The notes: generated by a model not told the origin, from the letters alone. A stretch of 64,000 nt of DNA from Candidatus Kryptoniota bacterium (GCA_024641705.1 JAHECO010000010.1:1-64000), one strand, 5' to 3'. Positions 35,705-45,290 are shown, counted from the stretch's first letter. Numbers and translations: made by a program.

Positions 35705-36127
35705 CTACTGCGGAGTTGGGGGCTGCTGGTTGGGACCGCCAGTAGATCCGGGGGACCCGATAAGAAAAACTGCTCCCACAGTAACGGCGGCGACCATGCC
35801 TGCCATCATGAGGGTCAAAGGAATGTTCAGCTTCTTAACCTCCAGAACGCTTATTCGCGATGAGGGAATCGCCACCGTTATTCCCTCCTCTTCCCCCAGC
35901 ACCGTCATCCGTGTTCCGGTACCGATGAGTGTATCGTTGTGGAGGACACACATCCCTTTTGAGAAACGGTACTTCGCAACGGTCCCGGCCGAGTCGGTCA
36001 GGACGTTCACCTCGTCGTACTTGTTGACACCCTTGTAGTCGTCACGCGAAAGAGAAACCATTTCATAACAGCCCGCCCAGAAGAAAACCGACACTGCAAG
36101 AACCGCGGACAACGCCGCTTTCAACAT
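35705..36127 (-). CDS. Putative lipoprotein of unknown function
   Basis: 140 residues with lipoprotein signal and lipobox FFWAGC. The soluble part (about 25-95) is beta-rich with charged loops (SLSRDDYKGVNKYDEVNVLT). A second hydrophobic helix (LMMAGMVAAVTVGAVFLIG) lies near the C-terminus, followed by a Pro/Gln tail. Unusual for a lipoprotein to have a C-terminal helix. Single gene, divergent from hisS. Confidence 0.6.
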   Translation of the reverse strand: MLKAALSAVLAVSVFFWAGCYEMVSLSRDDYKGVNKYDEVNVLTDSAGTVAKYRFSKGMCVLHNDTLIGTGTRMTVLGEEEGITVAIPSSRISVLEVKKLNIPLTLMMAGMVAAVTVGAVFLIGSPGSTGGPNQQPPTPQ

Positions 36128-36371
36128 GTGACCCTCCAGATGTTGTTGCTACTTACCGAATTGATGACGTCAATCATTTAAAATGTGCCATCAAGTTTCA
36201 AATTCTCTCCGACTACAGCCGGGAGTCTAACCGACAAGAGCCTTGCCCGGTTCACATTTAATGGCATTTATGCTTAAATTAAACACAAAATCAATCGAAA
36301 GAAACTCGCAAAAATCAGGACGGTTGCGCAAATTGAAACAGACAGATATGCCAAAACTGGAATCCCGGGAC

Positions 36372-37769
36372 ATGAATAAAATCGAACCGCAGAATGTAAA
36401 AGGTTTCCGCGATCTACTTCCGAGTAACGCCTACAGGAAGAACGAAATTGTTTCCATAATCAGAAGAGTCTATGAAAGCTACGGCTTTCTCCCTGTCGAG
36501 ACGCCCGGCCTGGAATACCTGGAGATACTCCTCGGTGAATACGGCGAGGAGAACACGAAGCAGATCTTCCGTTTCAAGAGTCCGGAAGAACAGGAGGTCG
36601 CCCTGAGATTCGACCTTACCGTACCGCTGGCGAGGATAGTCGCGCAGTACAACGACCTGCCGAAGCCGTTCAAGCGGTACCAGGTCGGACCGGTGTGGAG
36701 GGCGGACAAACCCGATCCGGGACGGTTCCGCGAGTTCACACAATTCGACGCAGACGCGGTCGGAACATCGAGCCAGGTTGCCGAGGCCGAGGTCATAGGT
36801 GCAGTCGTGACCGCGCTCCGGCAGATCGGTGTGGGAGACTTCGTCGTAAACATAAACAGCAGGAAGGTGTTAAACGCCGTCGTACGGTACAGCGGAATAC
36901 CGGCGGGAAGAGCGAAAGATGTTTTCCGCGTTCTCGACAAGCTCAACAAGGTCGGGCTCGAGAACGTGGAGCTTGAGCTGACCAAAGGTCGCCGTGATGT
37001 ATCCGGGGATTTCATTCCCGGCCTCGGCCTTACCGACAAGAACGTGCGCAAGATCAAAGACTATCTCGCACTCCCGAAAGGCGAGAGGAAGAAAGTGCTG
37101 GAGGAAATCTCCGGCCTCCTCGGCCAGGACAGTTGCGACGACCTCGCGAGGCTGGATGGCTATCTCGATGCCCTGGGGCTCGAAAGCAGCATCGTGTCTT
37201 TCGACCCGACAATAGCACGCGGTCTCGACTACTATACCGGTCCGGTTTTCGAAGTAAACCTGAAGGACAAGCCGCAGTTCGGGAGTGTTGCGGGAGGAGG
37301 ACGGTACGATAACCTCGTCAAGCGCTTCACTGATACCGATATTCCGGCGGTGGGATTCTCAATAGGAGTTGACAGACTCCTCGCGGCCATGGACGACGGC
37401 GGTGAGGAGACAAATTTCACCGACGTTGTCGTGACGATCATGGATCCCGACAAGCTCGATGAATACCTCCGGATCGCAAACGAGCTGAGAGGGGCCGGAG
37501 TGCGCACTGATCTATATCTTGGACAGGAAAAAGGGTTGCGCAAGCAGCTGCAGTATGCGGACAGGGTCAGCGCCCGATTCGCAATCATAATGGGGTCGGA
37601 TGAAATCCAGAAGGGGGTCGTGACGATCAAGGACCTCAAAGCCGGGGAGAGCGTAAGCAAAGATTCTGCCCAGCGTGAGGAATGGCTCAAGAAGAGCCGT
37701 CAGATTCAGAGGGAAATCCCCCGACGAGAGCTGGTTCCCGAGGTTTTGAAGCTCATTTCGCAGAAATAG
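36372..37769 (+). CDS. hisS: Histidyl-tRNA synthetase
   Basis: 465 residues from ATG 36372, whose product MNKIEPQNVKGFRDLLP matches the usual N-terminus; in-frame ATG 36348 and 36243 would add residues without family support. Class II motifs: motif 2 with WRADKPDPGRFREFTQFDAD, the His-specific ARGLDYYTGPVFEV, motif 3 AVGFSIGVDRLL, and a C-terminal anticodon-binding domain. The QYNDLPKPFKRYQVGPVWRA block is of the type shared by Bacteroidota and eukaryotes rather than the E. coli type. Single gene. Confidence 0.95.
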   Translation: MNKIEPQNVKGFRDLLPSNAYRKNEIVSIIRRVYESYGFLPVETPGLEYLEILLGEYGEENTKQIFRFKSPEEQEVALRFDLTVPLARIVAQYNDLPKPFKRYQVGPVWRADKPDPGRFREFTQFDADAVGTSSQVAEAEVIGAVVTALRQIGVGDFVVNINSRKVLNAVVRYSGIPAGRAKDVFRVLDKLNKVGLENVELELTKGRRDVSGDFIPGLGLTDKNVRKIKDYLALPKGERKKVLEEISGLLGQDSCDDLARLDGYLDALGLESSIVSFDPTIARGLDYYTGPVFEVNLKDKPQFGSVAGGGRYDNLVKRFTDTDIPAVGFSIGVDRLLAAMDDGGEETNFTDVVVTIMDPDKLDEYLRIANELRGAGVRTDLYLGQEKGLRKQLQYADRVSARFAIIMGSDEIQKGVVTIKDLKAGESVSKDSAQREEWLKKSRQIQREIPRRELVPEVLKLISQK

Positions 37770-37898
37770 CGAAGGCCACCCTCACGACAAGTATTGAGGA
37801 GGTTTTTCCTGTACCCATCCCGGCCGCCTTTCGTATAGAATAGTTACCCGCAGCATATCAGTTGGTGGAACGGAACCGTAAACAAGTCAGGAGTGGAG

Positions 37899-38885
37899 AT
37901 GATGAGTAACCAGATAGAAGGGATGTTCGTCCGGCAGCTGGAAGAAAGGAAGCGGAGGTTGCAGGATGCCGCGTCTAAATCGGTCGATCTGTCGGAATTG
38001 GATCACCTGCTTCACGATGTGGACGAGGCGCTGGCGAAGATATCCGCAGGGACATACGGGCTTTGCGAAACATGTCATGAACCGATAGAGGCGGAGAGGC
38101 TCTCGGCCGATCCGCTGATCAGGTATTGCGTCGACCATCTTTCCGAAACCGAACAGCATGCCCTGGAGAAGGACCTCGCGCTGGCGCGCCAAATCCAGAC
38201 AGGCCTCCTCCCGAAGAAAGGGGCGATCCTCCCTGGATGGGAGAGCGACTATCATTACGAGCCTTACGGCCAGGTAAGCGGGGACTATTGTGACATTATT
38301 ATTCCGCGGGACAATCACGACTCCTTCTTTTTTATCGTGGGGGACGTAACCGGCAAAGGGATCGCCGCGTCGATGTTGATGTCGCAGCTACATGCAACGT
38401 TCAGGACACTTGCAGGCACCGGGATGCCTTTGGACCTGCTTATGCAACAGGCGAACCGGACTTTCTGCGAAGCGAGCCTGACCACCCATTTCGCAACCCT
38501 GGTTTGCGGGCTCGCCAACAGTAAGGGTGAGGTCCAGATATCCAACGCGGGGCATTGCCTTCCCCTTGTTCTTCGGGGAGGCAGCGTCGAGAGAATTTCC
38601 TCCTCCGGTCTGCCGCTCGGAGTTGCCTGCGAAGGGAACTACCAGACTATCGGGATGAAGCTGGAGAGCGGCGACAGCCTCTTCATTTACACGGACGGAC
38701 TGACCGAGTCTGTCGGGAAATCCGGAGAACTGTACGGTGAGCAAAGAGTGCTCAAGCTGCTGGCGGACAAGTCTGGCTTCCCTCTTACGGGCCTGATATC
38801 GGCATGCGTCGATGACCTGAATTCGTTCGGCGGCACCACAGGACGCAACGACGATCTTACGATCATGGCGCTTCGGAGGAAATAG
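37899..38885 (+). CDS. DksA/TraR-type zinc finger fused to SpoIIE-like PP2C phosphatase
   Basis: 328 residues from ATG 37899 (AGGAG six bases upstream). Residues about 1-85 resemble TraR/DksA: a coiled-coil start (RQLEERKRRLQDA) then SAGTYGLCETCHEPIEAERL and DPLIRYCVDH, the C4/C3H-type zinc finger. From about 95 a SpoIIE/RsbU phosphatase follows: ALARQIQTGLLPKKG (switch helix), GQVSGDYCDII and VVGDVTGKGIAAS-like metal motifs, SNAGHCLPLVL, LFIYTDGLTES and GRNDDLTIMAL. Metal-binding Asp residues are conserved. Such phosphatases control partner-switching by anti-anti-sigma factors; the zinc finger could target it to RNA polymerase or act as a redox sensor. No anti-sigma gene is adjacent. Confidence 0.85.
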   Translation: MMSNQIEGMFVRQLEERKRRLQDAASKSVDLSELDHLLHDVDEALAKISAGTYGLCETCHEPIEAERLSADPLIRYCVDHLSETEQHALEKDLALARQIQTGLLPKKGAILPGWESDYHYEPYGQVSGDYCDIIIPRDNHDSFFFIVGDVTGKGIAASMLMSQLHATFRTLAGTGMPLDLLMQQANRTFCEASLTTHFATLVCGLANSKGEVQISNAGHCLPLVLRGGSVERISSSGLPLGVACEGNYQTIGMKLESGDSLFIYTDGLTESVGKSGELYGEQRVLKLLADKSGFPLTGLISACVDDLNSFGGTTGRNDDLTIMALRRK

Positions 38886-38941
38886 AAGGCCCCCACTGCA
38901 CGGTCGTCGGTGCAACTGATCCCCGACTTTGCCCGGCCGGT

Positions 38942-39832
38942 CTATTCGGCTCTCGTCGGGACCCAGCCTTCCCTCCGGATTTCTTTCAGCTTGACAACGA
39001 TACTGCCGAGGAGTACTTTCAGGTCGGCACGCAGCGGAACTTCGGCTGAATCCGTCGATATCCACCCAACGAAATCGCCCGTCACTCCGAACGTTCCCTT
39101 GAAATTGATATGTCCTGACATCCGCTCCGACTCGATCGGGAAATCGAAAGCGGTTACGTCGCAGGGCTCACGCCCCTCGTTGATAGTGAGGTTAACAGAA
39201 GATCTGTCCGTGTCGGAGACTATTGGCACTGTCATCTCCATCTTCCTCCCTTCCGAACCGCCGCAGAGGCGACGAACGTAATAGAAGAAACTCAGACCGT
39301 CGGTATAGCTGGTATCCAGCGGAAGATCAACCTTCTTGGTTACAACCCCCTTCACAGACTGCTCCCATTCCAGTCTCTTCTGGGCATAGTCGAAGATATA
39401 GTTCGTGTGCACCCAGTCATCTCCTTGCTGTTGATCGTTGGAAGTCGCAAGGCACATGAGAGTCCTGGCATCCGCACAGGTTTCATAGACAGCGTGCAGG
39501 TGGACGAACGGGATCCCGCTGTAGGAGTCGATGAATGCCCTTATCCTGTACGCCTCCTTGCCGCGGCATTCCCCCTTTCCGAGAAGTTCGAACCTCACGC
39601 TTCCCAGCTTGAAGAAGAGATAGCTCGCTTCAAAGACGGCCACTTCGCCGGGCTGCATTATGGATTCGCCGCTTGCCGCATGCCAATCATCTTCAAAACG
39701 GGAATTGACGTCGTCGAAGAAAGACAACGCGACGACCGATCTTAGCACAAAGAGTGAAATAACCGCGAGAAGTAGCAGGGAAGCTGCGATCACGGTACGC
39801 TTGAAGGAAGGACTTCTTTGCGACTCACGCAT
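38942..39832 (-). CDS. DUF3108 domain protein
   Basis: 296 residues with one N-terminal membrane anchor or signal helix (about 12-35), followed by a DUF3108-type beta-rich domain: PGEVAVFEASYLFFKLGSVR, HAVYETCADA, DYAQKRLEWEQ, DTSYTDGLSFFYYVRRL, IEGW-like C-terminal strands. Family members lie in the periplasm or outer membrane and have no proven role. Single gene, convergent with the phosphatase fusion. Confidence 0.75.
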   Translation of the reverse strand: MRESQRSPSFKRTVIAASLLLLAVISLFVLRSVVALSFFDDVNSRFEDDWHAASGESIMQPGEVAVFEASYLFFKLGSVRFELLGKGECRGKEAYRIRAFIDSYSGIPFVHLHAVYETCADARTLMCLATSNDQQQGDDWVHTNYIFDYAQKRLEWEQSVKGVVTKKVDLPLDTSYTDGLSFFYYVRRLCGGSEGRKMEMTVPIVSDTDRSSVNLTINEGREPCDVTAFDFPIESERMSGHINFKGTFGVTGDFVGWISTDSAEVPLRADLKVLLGSIVVKLKEIRREGWVPTRAE

Positions 39833-40097
39833 GCGGAGACATCGATGGCATGTGAATTATTGATCCCGTTACCCTACCCGGACCATCGATATGGGCCGAG
39901 CCTTCTCTTGCCTCATTCACGATCAAAATCTGTCGATCCTCCGCATTCTGAACTGTCCTTAATAACATGCTGCTCGTGGCCAAGATTCCAGCCGTCTCCA
40001 CAATAATACACATCGTCCTCACGGACAAGGTCACCCGGGGGTGAGAAGACGGACCTGGTTCCCGGCTCGCGGGCAAGGTACGCAAGATGCGGGCATG
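39833..40097. other. Stretch with no recognisable gene
   Basis: On the minus strand it follows the remnant gene at 40098-40334. Frames here give Cys-rich but unrecognised peptides with no start signal. I see no RNA or repeat. Confidence 0.4.
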
Positions 40098-40334
40098 CTA
40101 CTTTGCATCGCGGACAATACGGAATCCCGCAACGTAGTTCCAGCTTGCCGGATTCAAACCGTCCCGGCTCGTAACGCGGCAATCCTCCGCGAAATCGTAC
40201 CACGATCCGCCGCGTACGACGCGGGGTTGAGTCGTGCTGCCGGCTCCGCTGCCTCCCCCGTGAAACGTAGCTACAGGCAGAAACACCCAAGCGGCAAGAA
40301 GCGTCACGACCGAGAATAAGAATGACCTCTTCAT
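40098..40334 (-). pseudogene. Remnant of an exported formylglycine-generating-enzyme-like (SUMF1) gene
   Basis: A 78-residue frame starts at ATG 40334 with a strong ribosome-binding site (GGAGG, seven bases upstream) and a clean signal peptide (MKRSFLFSVVTLLAAWVF). After a Gly/Ser linker only the C-terminal strand pair of the FGE-sulfatase fold remains: VVRGGSWYDFAEDCRVTSRD and WNYVAGFRIVRDAK, matching the 'RV-RGGSW ... CR-A-R ... GFR-VR' end of SUMF1 proteins. About 200 residues of the usual domain are absent. Either an internal deletion left both ends in frame, or it is a domesticated mini-protein. Confidence 0.65.
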
Positions 40335-40756
40335 TTTCCACCCTCCGCGGAATATCGCCTCTGTGTTCTCCGTATCCGAGACAGTGACAATTCCAAACGC
40401 TTCCTCGACCGGCGGCTTCCGTCCGAACACCCGCTCCAGTCCCGGGAGCCGCGGCACTTTTTACCGGGGACCGGGAACCCCGACATTACCGGATTTAAAC
40501 CTTCCCGATGTTATGAAACAAATACCAGAATCTCAATATCCGCAAGGCGCCTCAGACGCTACCGGGGGTGCGGGCCGGACGGACCCGCCGATTAGGGACT
40601 TAAAAAGAGGCATCGTGATGTTTCGTTTGTTATATTATGTCAACAAACAAGACGGCTTCAGATGCGGAAACTATGCAAAAACGAGTCTGTGCGCGCTATG
40701 CTCACACAGTCTGTACCGGTCACTAGAGGCAACGCGACTTAGTGGGGCTGATAAAC
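40335..40756. other. 420-bp stretch without a recognisable gene
   Basis: It lies between the divergent SUMF1 remnant and the phytoene-synthase-like gene, so both promoters should be here. A CCGGGGACC-GGGAACCCCG-like imperfect palindrome lies near 40460-40482. Open frames show no family likeness. Confidence 0.4.
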
Positions 40757-41731
40757 ATGCACTCCGACGACATGCTCCGTGCCGTAAGCAGGACATTCGC
40801 CCTCTCCATAGAGAGGCTCCCCGGGGGATTGCGCGATTTCGTCACGACCGCCTATCTGTTGTTTCGGGTCTCAGACTGCCTGGAGGATAACGAGACCTTG
40901 GCTGCGCCTCACAAAGCGAACCTTCTCCGCATGTGGGCACGGGTACTCGATGATGCCATGCCGGTCTCTTCGCTCACCGGCGAGATACTCCATCTCGACG
41001 ATGCCGACCCGGAAGTGTACGTTGCGAAGCACGCCGGACAGCTCCTCGAAGGACTTCGTCGTTTCCCGCAGCCGATACAGGAAATCATCACGAGCCATGT
41101 TAACGAGACTTCGCTCGGCATGGCAAGATGGCAGGAAAACGGACCCGACGTCCGCACCGAAGAGGAGATGGACGACTACATGCACCAGGTAGCGGGACGC
41201 GTGGGCTACATGCTGACCGATCTGTTCGCATGGTACTCTCCGGTCATAAGAGAACGGAAGGAAGAACTTCTTCCTCTCTCACGCCATTTCGGCCTGGCGT
41301 TACAGACCGTCAATATCATCCGGGGGCTCCGCAAGGATTACGAGAGAGGTTGGGTATATGTCCCGCGCACGTTCTACGAACCGCTGGGTCTGACGAAGGA
41401 GAGCCTGCTTGCCACCGAGAATGCCGCGAAGGTCCTCCGGCTGGTCGACCGGCTCGCGGACAAGGCGGAGACTCATCTGCGGTACGGGCTCAACTATATC
41501 ACCGATCTCCCCAAGTGGCTGCACGGCATTCGTCTCGCGTGCATGTGGCCGCTTCTTTTCGCGGTGAGAACGCTCGCGGTAAGTCGAAACAACATCAACG
41601 TGATTTTGTCGGAAGCTAAAATCGCCCGGAGCGATGTCAGCAAGATAATACGTGACACAACCTTCCTGGGCTGGTCAAACTCCTGGCTTACAAGCTACTA
41701 CAACCGGCTGCACACGATCCAAACGACGTAA
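40757..41731 (+). CDS. Squalene/phytoene synthase family protein
   Basis: 324 residues of the head-to-head prenyl synthase fold. The substrate start motif SRTFALSIERLP and first Asp-rich motif LLFRVSDCLEDN are good, as is DDYMHQVAGRVGYMLTDLF. The second Asp-rich motif reads NIIRGLRKDYERGWVYVP: the usual 'RDxxED' has become RGLRKD, so the first Asp and the Glu are replaced. Start ATG 40757 is chosen over GTG 40742. It could make squalene, phytoene or a related C30/C40 product, or act on another diphosphate. No carotenoid or hopanoid genes are nearby. Confidence 0.8.
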   Translation: MHSDDMLRAVSRTFALSIERLPGGLRDFVTTAYLLFRVSDCLEDNETLAAPHKANLLRMWARVLDDAMPVSSLTGEILHLDDADPEVYVAKHAGQLLEGLRRFPQPIQEIITSHVNETSLGMARWQENGPDVRTEEEMDDYMHQVAGRVGYMLTDLFAWYSPVIRERKEELLPLSRHFGLALQTVNIIRGLRKDYERGWVYVPRTFYEPLGLTKESLLATENAAKVLRLVDRLADKAETHLRYGLNYITDLPKWLHGIRLACMWPLLFAVRTLAVSRNNINVILSEAKIARSDVSKIIRDTTFLGWSNSWLTSYYNRLHTIQTT

Positions 41732-41783
41732 TCGTCCCGCGTTCGCTCAACCCTGACGGCGGGGACCCGTGCAAGAGCGTTCA

Positions 41784-44099
41784 TCACTTCAGAGAGAAGC
41801 TGCCGGACAATCCTCCTTCAGAACTCCCTCCTACCATGACATAGAACGTACCTGCCTCCAGGTCCCATTTTCTTTCCGCGCCCCAGACCGCCAGGTCCGC
41901 CTGCTTCACGCGCAGTGTGATCTCGCTGGATTCACCCGGCATGAGGTGGACGCGCGTGAACGCCTTCAACGCCTTCAGCGGAGTCTCGACGCTTGCAATC
42001 TTCTCACGCACATAAAGCTGTGCGACTTCGTCCCCGGCCCGTTTCCCCGTATTCTTAAGCTTGAATGAGACGACGACATCCTCTCCGCTTCCTGGAGGAG
42101 GCGCGACAATATGCAAGTCGCTGTAAGCGAACGTCGTGTAGCTCAGTCCATATCCGAAGACAAACTGAGGAGAATCATCGCCGTCGATATACTTACTAAA
42201 CTTGGAAGGTGCATGGTCATAGTACACCGGCAACTGACCGACGCGCCTGGGGAACGACATGACGAGCCGCCCCGCAGGATTGTTCTCGCCGAAGAGCGTC
42301 TCGGCGATCGCGCGCCCGCCGAACTCTCCGGGGTACCACGCCTCGAGGATCGCCGGAACATGCTCCGCCGCCCACGGTATCGTCAACGGCCTGCCGTTTT
42401 GAAGCACGAGCACGACCGGCACGCCTGTGGCAACTACAGCTTCCAGCAACGCTTCCTGATTGCCCGGGAGACCCAGCTCTGACCGATCCCGGTTCTCGCC
42501 TGAGATATGGCTGTTCTCACCCAGACCCAGAATAACGACCTGTGCTCTTCGCGCTTCAGCAACAGCCTTCCGTATATTCGAGCCGTCGGCATATAGAACC
42601 CTCGTCCTGTGCGACACCATCTTCTTTATTTGCGCAAGCATCCCCTCGCTCGTCCTGTCCGCCGGACTTGCCGAGTAATCGCCGAGCCTTGTACTGTCGA
42701 CGTTCGGCCCGATCACCGCGATACTCCTGAGATCCCTTCTCAGAGGAAGCGTGTGCCTGTCGTTCTTCAGCAGGCACACCGATTGACGCGCGACCTCCAG
42801 TGCAAGCGCAAGGTGTTCAGGTGAGCGGCAAACGCGGCTATCGGTAGTCGTATCGACATATGGATGGTCGAAAAGGCCGAGAAGAAACTTCGCTCTCAGA
42901 ACCCGCGACACAGCCCTGTCGAGTGTCGCCATGGAGATCTTCCCCGATTTCACTCCCTCTGTGATGGCGTTCTGGAATGTGTCGTGGTGAAAATCGTAGA
43001 ACTGCATGTCGACGCCGGAGTTGATGGCAAGACAGACGGCATCTGCAGGCGAGGCCGCTACGTGGAACATGTCGTACAGCCGCTGTATCGCGCCGAGGTC
43101 CGATAAAACAAAACCATCGAATCCCCACTCGCCGCGAAGGACATCGTTCAGAAGCCAGGAATCTGCCGTGCAAGGGAGTCCGTCCGAACTGTTGTAGGCT
43201 GCCATGATCCCCATTACGTGGCCTTCTCTCACCAGAGGTTCGAAGGGCTTCAGCATTACGCTGCGCATTTCCCTCTCTCCCACATGGACAGGCGCGGTGT
43301 TCAGGCCGCTTTCCGGGGAGCCGTAGGCCGCGAAATGCTTCGGTTCGGCGATGCAGGTGGAGTCAGTCGCCAGCGATTCGCCCTGCATCCCTTCGACATA
43401 CGCGAGCCCGATCATCCCTGATAGAAACGGGTCCTCACCGAAAGTCTCCTCCACGCGTCCCCACCTCGGGTCGCGCGCCAGGTTTACGACAGGTGAAAGG
43501 AGCATGCCGACTCCGTCGGCGCGTGCTTCAGCGCCGATAGCCGCGCCGGTTTCCCGGGCCAGCTTCATGTTCCATGTCGACGCAAGGTTCACGCTCTGGG
43601 GGAATATGGTTTTGTTCAGACCCAGGTATCCGTGAAGTCCCTCCTCGATGAACAGGGCCGGGATGCCGAGACGGTTCGATTTGATCACCCATGCCTGCAG
43701 ACTGTTGTATAGCTCGGGGCTGGGATAGATATCATGGATGGATCCGGCACCCAGATTTCCGAGCACTTCTTCGGCTTTTTGAGGGTCGAGCACCGCGCCG
43801 GGCTTCGCGTGGGTATGGTCTTCCCTTTGATCCGCATCCAGGAAATCGGAGGCACCCGAATACATGTCAAGTTGCCGGGCCTTCTCTTCGACGGTCATTC
43901 TGCCGACAAGGTCCCGTACGCGCTGCTCGACGGGGAGAGCCGGATTTTTGTAGGCCGGAATTCCCGGCTTAGCCGCAGCAGTCGAGTCGATCACCTGCGC
44001 GAAGCCGGTACTTGCTACGAGCGCAACGCAAAACAACACGAGCGCATGGATCAGCACGAGGTTCGGCAGAGAAGTTTTCACATTCTTATGTCCCAGCAT
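41784..44099 (-). CDS. bglX: Glycoside hydrolase family 3 beta-glucosidase-like enzyme
   Basis: 771 residues, exported (hydrophobic signal about 10-34, ending STGFAQ). The (beta/alpha)8 domain has the Lys-His substrate motif AEPKHFAAYG and the nucleophile Asp in GFVLSDLGAIQRLYD; the second alpha/beta sandwich carries ILGLGENSHISGENRDRSEL with an acid/base candidate; a C-terminal fibronectin-type III domain follows (VVSFKLKNTGKRAGDEVAQL). Length and layout match periplasmic BglX. It removes terminal glucosyl or xylosyl residues from beta-linked oligosaccharides. Single gene. Confidence 0.92.
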   Translation of the reverse strand: MLGHKNVKTSLPNLVLIHALVLFCVALVASTGFAQVIDSTAAAKPGIPAYKNPALPVEQRVRDLVGRMTVEEKARQLDMYSGASDFLDADQREDHTHAKPGAVLDPQKAEEVLGNLGAGSIHDIYPSPELYNSLQAWVIKSNRLGIPALFIEEGLHGYLGLNKTIFPQSVNLASTWNMKLARETGAAIGAEARADGVGMLLSPVVNLARDPRWGRVEETFGEDPFLSGMIGLAYVEGMQGESLATDSTCIAEPKHFAAYGSPESGLNTAPVHVGEREMRSVMLKPFEPLVREGHVMGIMAAYNSSDGLPCTADSWLLNDVLRGEWGFDGFVLSDLGAIQRLYDMFHVAASPADAVCLAINSGVDMQFYDFHHDTFQNAITEGVKSGKISMATLDRAVSRVLRAKFLLGLFDHPYVDTTTDSRVCRSPEHLALALEVARQSVCLLKNDRHTLPLRRDLRSIAVIGPNVDSTRLGDYSASPADRTSEGMLAQIKKMVSHRTRVLYADGSNIRKAVAEARRAQVVILGLGENSHISGENRDRSELGLPGNQEALLEAVVATGVPVVLVLQNGRPLTIPWAAEHVPAILEAWYPGEFGGRAIAETLFGENNPAGRLVMSFPRRVGQLPVYYDHAPSKFSKYIDGDDSPQFVFGYGLSYTTFAYSDLHIVAPPPGSGEDVVVSFKLKNTGKRAGDEVAQLYVREKIASVETPLKALKAFTRVHLMPGESSEITLRVKQADLAVWGAERKWDLEAGTFYVMVGGSSEGGLSGSFSLK

Positions 44100-44418
44100 T
44101 TGTCGACTCCAGTCTGTTGGTGAAAATCAGGATCGATAACGGAATCAGAAAAAGGAACAGCCGGCCTAAGCGAGGGGCAATGTCCGATCGGAAATGCGAG
44201 AGGCGCGCGCAGGCATCTCCGTTCTTCTGATGTTCTCGGTGAATTTATCCGTTGTGCCGGTTAATATCAACCTGCGCTTCCCCATTGCAACGGATCCCCG
44301 AGTAAGCGAGCACGAAGTCCGATCAGCAGCGGATTCCAAACAACACGAAGAATACAGAACTCCTGATGCTCTTTGTTTCCTCGTCACGCGATGCTGATTA
44401 TTAGAGGGAATCGTTTGC
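44100..44418. other. 319-bp divergent intergenic region
   Basis: Lies between the start of the GH3 gene and the start of the siroheme gene, so it should hold promoters for both. I see no clear promoter consensus, repeat or RNA structure. Confidence 0.4.
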
Positions 44419-45084
44419 GTGAATAGGACCTTCGAACATATCTATTTCCCAATTCTGATAGATTTGCGGAGATTTCCATGCCTTGTCGTAGGCGGCGGCA
44501 GGGTCGCTCTCCGAAAAGTCTTGTCCCTACTTGAATTCAACGCGAGGGTGACCGTCGTATCACCGAAAGTCTGCAAAGACCTCATGGGTCTGTCGATGCA
44601 GGGAAAGATCATCGTCATCAGAAGACCATATTCCGCGGAATACATCGAGGACCACGGTATCGTGTTCAGTGCCACAGATAATCCCGAGACGAACAGGATC
44701 ATAAGCTCGGATTGCAGGCGCGCGGGAGTATTGCTGAACGCCGCCGACAATCCATCCATCTGTGACTTCATACTCCCCGCCACTTTCAAGTCGGGATATT
44801 TGACGGTTTCAGTTTCATCTCAAGGCAAGGCCCCTTTCTATGCGAAGCACATGAAAAGGAAGCTGGCCGGGGCTGTGCCTCCTTCGACAGCCGAAATCAC
44901 CGAACTGGCCGCGGAATTCAGAAAGCTTCTGCTTTCCAGCGGCAATCCTATGTCGCGCAACTCAAAGACCAAAGCATACAAGGCCTTCCTTACGACAGAT
45001 TGGGAGAAGGCTCTCACCGGGGAAGGCAAAAAGGACCCGGAAACGCTCTTGAAGAAACTGGCCAGAGAACTGCGTCATGCCTGA
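44419..45084 (+). CDS. Precorrin-2 dehydrogenase / sirohydrochlorin ferrochelatase (CysG N-terminal type)
   Basis: 221 residues. FPCLVVGGGRVALRKVLSLL is the Rossmann NAD-binding start of Met8/CysG-B, followed by ARVTVVSPKV, IVFSATDNPETNRIIS, LLNAADNPSICDFILPA and GYLTVSVSSQGKAPFYAKHM. The enzyme oxidises precorrin-2 to sirohydrochlorin and may insert iron to give siroheme. GTG 44419 is the likely start. Together with the CobA::HemD gene downstream it makes siroheme, the cofactor of sulfite reductases, fitting the sulfate/APS genes at 55-64 kb. Confidence 0.88.
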   Translation: MNRTFEHIYFPILIDLRRFPCLVVGGGRVALRKVLSLLEFNARVTVVSPKVCKDLMGLSMQGKIIVIRRPYSAEYIEDHGIVFSATDNPETNRIISSDCRRAGVLLNAADNPSICDFILPATFKSGYLTVSVSSQGKAPFYAKHMKRKLAGAVPPSTAEITELAAEFRKLLLSSGNPMSRNSKTKAYKAFLTTDWEKALTGEGKKDPETLLKKLARELRHA

Positions 45085-45290
45085 ACAGTTCCGTAAACAT
45101 GACCTGTCGAATGCCGCTCAGTTATTCACGGCGAAGATCACTTCCCGCTCATCGATCATATGTAGGCCGGTTCCCCACGCTGACCCCTCTCCCGGATAAC
45201 CTCCGGGCAAATCTAGAGCAGCGAATACATCGCAATTAGCAACCAACATCCTGAAGCCCTTGTAGACAAACTGCCGAAGAAACGAACGAC

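Noticed and set aside
39913..40341. Cys-rich minus-strand frame (CPRCKVACPH, YYCGDGW)
   Set aside because: It overlaps the better-supported SUMF1 remnant in another frame, has no own start signal, and matches no known cluster spacing.
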